This document shows positions 61,073-64,000 of a stretch of DNA of 64,000 nt, in pieces. The stretch spans positions 1 through 64,000 of the IMG/VR virus record IMGVR_UViG_3300035698_031273. One strand, 5' to 3'. Positions within the stretch are counted from its first letter, which is position 1. Each line of letters begins with the position of its first letter. The notes beneath the pieces are model-generated. The model made no database searches. It saw only the letters and a list, made by a program, of their open reading frames with translations, and was not told the origin of the DNA. Origin of the DNA: a virus. The position numbers were made by a program, and so were the translations under genes.

Positions 61073-63163
61073 ATGGACTTAACAGTAAAAATAAATAATA
61101 TAAGTACTTCTAATCAAGTTGTTATTACTGATGATAAACCTACAATTACTTGGGATTTTGAAGAACTAATAGATGTCAATATAAGTGGAGATGCTGGAAT
61201 AATATCTTCAACAGAACCAATAGAACAATTAGATTTTACAATTTTGATTGCTGATAATAATGTTGGCTGGGGAGAAAGTTTTTTTGTAGGGAATATTACT
61301 CAATCTGATATTATTACTACTAAAAGAAAATCTTGGAAATATCTTGGACCATTGCTTGAAAGAGGACTAACTTATTATGGTCAAATTAGAGTTCGTGATG
61401 AACTTAATCAAAGTAGTGGCTGGGTAGAGTTTTCTTTTCGTTATAATTCTTTACCTTATATTCAGACTGCTAGTTTATCTCCTTCTTCTCCAACTATAGA
61501 TGATGACATAATCTTATCTTATACTTATTATGATGCTGATGGAGACATAGAATCAGGCACTTTTATTCGTTGGTATCAGAACGGAGAGTATCGTTCTCAA
61601 TTTGATGACAATTTAATAATTCGTTCAGATTTCACCAAAGATGGAGATATATGGTCTGTTAACATTATTCCTAGTGACGGATATGAATATGGTCAAAAAT
61701 ATGTTCCATCTTCAGTTGTGGTTAATTATAATTATCCAGAGATTTCTTCGGCTACAATATCTCCTTCCACTCCTAATGAAAATGACATTTTAAAAGCAGA
61801 ATTTGTAACAGATTTTAAGGATTTTACTGGTTCTGAACAAATTAGATGGTTTGTAAACAATGTCTTACAATCAACACTAGAAAATAATATTTATGCCAGA
61901 CCAGATGTTGGTCCGGGAGATATTGTTTTTTATCAAATAAAATATCCGGAGGATACATCATATTCTACCTCTCAGAGTGTTACGATTGTAGACTCAAATT
62001 TTGTTGTAAGAGATATAAAGGTAGATGGATCAGTGGAGCCTCTTTCTGTTATTACTACTAGACCAATTGTGACATGGGCTGTGCATAGTCCATCTAACAG
62101 AAAAAACACTTATCTTTCTATTAGGGTAGGAACATACTATGGTGCTGCCAATATTTATAGTTCTGTTATAAATACGGATGATACGGCTTGGCGTTTGCCA
62201 GATAATATAATAGAAAAAGGAAATGATTATTTTATAGGTATATCTGTTAGTGACTCAACAACATTTCCAGAACATATATATACAAAGTTTCGTGTTACTG
62301 GATCTAGATGGACAGAAAGTGTGAGCAATACAACAGGATGGACGGTTGAAACAAGTTTTCTACTTAGTTCAGAAGATGATTTTAGTGAACAAATTTATCA
62401 GTTTGTTAGGATACAAGATGGTAGTTATTTTGCGGAAATAAGAATACATAATGAAAAATTAGCGTTTGTATCAAGTGATACCACTTATTCTGCAGCAATA
62501 ACTACTCAGGGAGCACATGTATTAACCATTGTAGGACAAAATAATAATATAAGAGTATATTTAGATCGTATTTTATTGATAAATGCTGATGGATTGTTTA
62601 CTCAGCCTACATCTGCTAAACTTCTAGAAATCGGGAATAATAAGGATTCTAATTTTGTTATCTTTTATAAATATGTATACTATACTACATTAAGTGATTA
62701 TTATCCTGAAAGTTCTTCTCAATATTATAATATTAGTTTTGGAGAGTATTTAAACTTTCCGAATAATTCAATAGTATCTTTAAGAGAGTATATAGAGAAC
62801 CTAACAGAATATAAAATATTTTCTACTAATCCTCATAATGAAGAAGAGGGGGCAACTATTTATAAACTAATTCCAGGCGAGCCGATTAGTTTACATACAG
62901 TGAATAGAACATTTTCACCTATAAATAAAATAAGAGTTTCTCCAAATAGGAATTATACTGTTTTTTGTCATTCTAAAGGAGCTTCTATATTTCGAGGATA
63001 TCATATAGAAGATTATACTTCTTCTTATATATGGGATATTAGTTCAGCGGTTTTACCAGATAATGATGGATGGGAATTATATCAAAGTTTGGGTAGGAAT
63101 TCAGTTCAATTAGTAAGTGAAGGTTTGGTTATAAATACTTTGTATCAAGGACAAGAAAATTGA
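61073..63163 (+). CDS. Tail protein with Ig-like and LamG-like domains
   Basis: A 696-residue protein. Ig/Fn3-type domains occur at about 20-115 (DKPTITWDFE ... GLTYYGQIRVRDE), at about 128-210 (SPTIDDDIILSYTYYDADGD) and at 225-305. A lectin-like block follows at about 400-520 (WTVETSFLLSSEDDF, then LTIVGQNNNIRVYLDRILL). It is another modular surface protein of the tail tip. Strand-rich, with no enzyme motif. Confidence 0.7.
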   Translation: MDLTVKINNISTSNQVVITDDKPTITWDFEELIDVNISGDAGIISSTEPIEQLDFTILIADNNVGWGESFFVGNITQSDIITTKRKSWKYLGPLLERGLTYYGQIRVRDELNQSSGWVEFSFRYNSLPYIQTASLSPSSPTIDDDIILSYTYYDADGDIESGTFIRWYQNGEYRSQFDDNLIIRSDFTKDGDIWSVNIIPSDGYEYGQKYVPSSVVVNYNYPEISSATISPSTPNENDILKAEFVTDFKDFTGSEQIRWFVNNVLQSTLENNIYARPDVGPGDIVFYQIKYPEDTSYSTSQSVTIVDSNFVVRDIKVDGSVEPLSVITTRPIVTWAVHSPSNRKNTYLSIRVGTYYGAANIYSSVINTDDTAWRLPDNIIEKGNDYFIGISVSDSTTFPEHIYTKFRVTGSRWTESVSNTTGWTVETSFLLSSEDDFSEQIYQFVRIQDGSYFAEIRIHNEKLAFVSSDTTYSAAITTQGAHVLTIVGQNNNIRVYLDRILLINADGLFTQPTSAKLLEIGNNKDSNFVIFYKYVYYTTLSDYYPESSSQYYNISFGEYLNFPNNSIVSLREYIENLTEYKIFSTNPHNEEEGATIYKLIPGEPISLHTVNRTFSPINKIRVSPNRNYTVFCHSKGASIFRGYHIEDYTSSYIWDISSAVLPDNDGWELYQSLGRNSVQLVSEGLVINTLYQGQEN

Positions 63164-64000
63164 GTACATACAAAAATCTTATTTTATCTAATAATCCAAT
63201 TATGTATTGGAAACTAGATACTTCTGGACTCAGTAGTAGACCCCCTTATACGGAATTTTATGATGAAATGTCGTATAGAAATGGGGCTTCCGTAAGTCTT
63301 TATGGTTATGATTTTAGTTTGTATTCAGATGACAGTCTTGTTCTTAGTGATAGCTCTGGCAAATCAATATATCAACCATTTGATGTAGCGGGAACACCTC
63401 ATTATATTACTGATATTAGTACTGAGTTTACTAATGTAGGAGGCACATCTGTATTGCAAGTTGGTGGGAGTATATTATATCCATTTACACTTGAAGCTTG
63501 GATTAAACCAATATCTCTTCCAACTGATGCTTCACAAGCATTAATAATGGGACACTATGATAGAACAGGTGTATCTTATACGGGATGTTCAGTGACTATT
63601 GATAGATGGGGAGTAATCCGGGCTGGGGCTTGTCTTCCTTGTGGAGCAGCAGGAACAATTGCTTCCTATGCTATTGCGGTAATAAATCATGTATATCATA
63701 TAGTTTTTGTTAAGAAATCTAATCTTACAACTGAACTTTGGATAAATGGGGTGTTAGAAGGTACAGGTTCTCATCTTTCTCCCTCGGGAACAATTAATTC
63801 AGGTTTTCGTATTTTTTATGGTCCCTGGTATTCTACTTTTAGTGGTTATATAGATGAGGTTGTTGCTTATAATCATGTTTTAGATGAAACTGATATTCAA
63901 GAACATTATGAATTGGGAACTACCTCCGGGATATTGCCAGATATTATTGACACAACTGGTGAAAGTGTTTATACAGAATATGGAAGAATTACAGGAGGAA
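63160..64000 (+). CDS. Tail protein with LamG-like domain (3' end beyond window)
   Basis: An open frame from TTG 63160, overlapping the previous stop as TTGA, to the window end (about 280 residues, incomplete). NPIMYWKLDTSG is the usual start of a LamG-like lectin domain. It is followed by PFTLEAWIKPISLP, HVYHIVFVKKSNLTTELWINGVLEG and FSGYIDEVVAYNHVLDETDIQEHYELG, a complete concanavalin-like domain. It continues the series of glycan-binding tail proteins. Confidence 0.78.
   Translation, partial: MSTYKNLILSNNPIMYWKLDTSGLSSRPPYTEFYDEMSYRNGASVSLYGYDFSLYSDDSLVLSDSSGKSIYQPFDVAGTPHYITDISTEFTNVGGTSVLQVGGSILYPFTLEAWIKPISLPTDASQALIMGHYDRTGVSYTGCSVTIDRWGVIRAGACLPCGAAGTIASYAIAVINHVYHIVFVKKSNLTTELWINGVLEGTGSHLSPSGTINSGFRIFYGPWYSTFSGYIDEVVAYNHVLDETDIQEHYELGTTSGILPDIIDTTGESVYTEYGRITGG

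Noticed and set aside
1-64000. tRNA genes
   Set aside because: No cloverleaf with a GGTTCGA-type T-loop was noticed by eye; a tRNA-finding program would be needed to exclude them.

Overview
The window is a continuous stretch of a large, very AT-rich tailed-phage genome. Nearly all genes lie on the + strand, tightly packed, often with ATGA, TTGA or 14-base stop/start overlaps. Tail genes (tape measure, tail tube, frameshifted tail-assembly chaperone, very large tail-tip, fibre and adhesin proteins) identify it as viral. No sheath or baseplate wedge is recognisable, so a long non-contractile tail is the simplest reading, but this is inference. A phage-borne outer-membrane beta-barrel protein with a signal peptide points to a Gram-negative host. 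Terminase, portal, capsid and replication genes are not recognised here. I saw no tRNA genes and no CRISPR array.

Layout. (1) 0.2-1.8 kb: a conserved phage protein with distant ThyX-like features, then a papain-type cysteine protease. (2) 1.8-14.7 kb: an accessory cassette of 15 genes whose products start with, or in one case nearly start with, the same short peptide M-[N/S/T]-W-Y-K. They are followed by unrelated bodies: several ADP-ribosyltransferase-like domains, a zincin, a GNAT acetyltransferase, a ParB-like domain, a HicA-like toxin, and zinc-ribbon and polyvalent-type phage domains. Two small membrane proteins sit inside it. A TnpB-only IS605-type element has split the last tagged gene, and its two halves can be rejoined in frame. 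(3) 14.7-21.1 kb: an outer-membrane protein gene with its own promoter and terminator, a Gly-rich protein, a fibre-like protein with internal repeats, a tagged HExxH protein, and a lone minus-strand gene with a variant tag. (4) 21.2-28.8 kb: small unknowns, a PhoH-like ATPase, an 892-residue unknown, a DNA methyltransferase, a mini zinc-ribbon protein and an actin-like ATPase. (5) 28.9-33.9 kb: head-tail connector and tail genes, with a GGGAAAA -1 frameshift site in the tail chaperone gene. (6) 33.9-35.0 kb: two duplicated minus-strand membrane-protein genes and four perfect copies of an 18-bp repeat. (7) 35.0-64.0 kb: tape measure protein and a run of giant tail-tip, fibre and adhesin proteins, with a glycosyltransferase embedded among them.

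The most striking signal is the W-Y-K N-terminal tag. The same roughly 8-residue leader is fused to a battery of effector-like enzymes, is absent from the tail genes, and two degenerate copies lie inside larger proteins. The best analogy is the N-terminal capsid-targeting sequence of phage T4 internal proteins and the virion-packaged T4 Alt ADP-ribosyltransferase. I therefore infer a modular set of virion-packaged (injected) or otherwise co-targeted effectors. This is a hypothesis from sequence pattern and context, not a demonstrated function.
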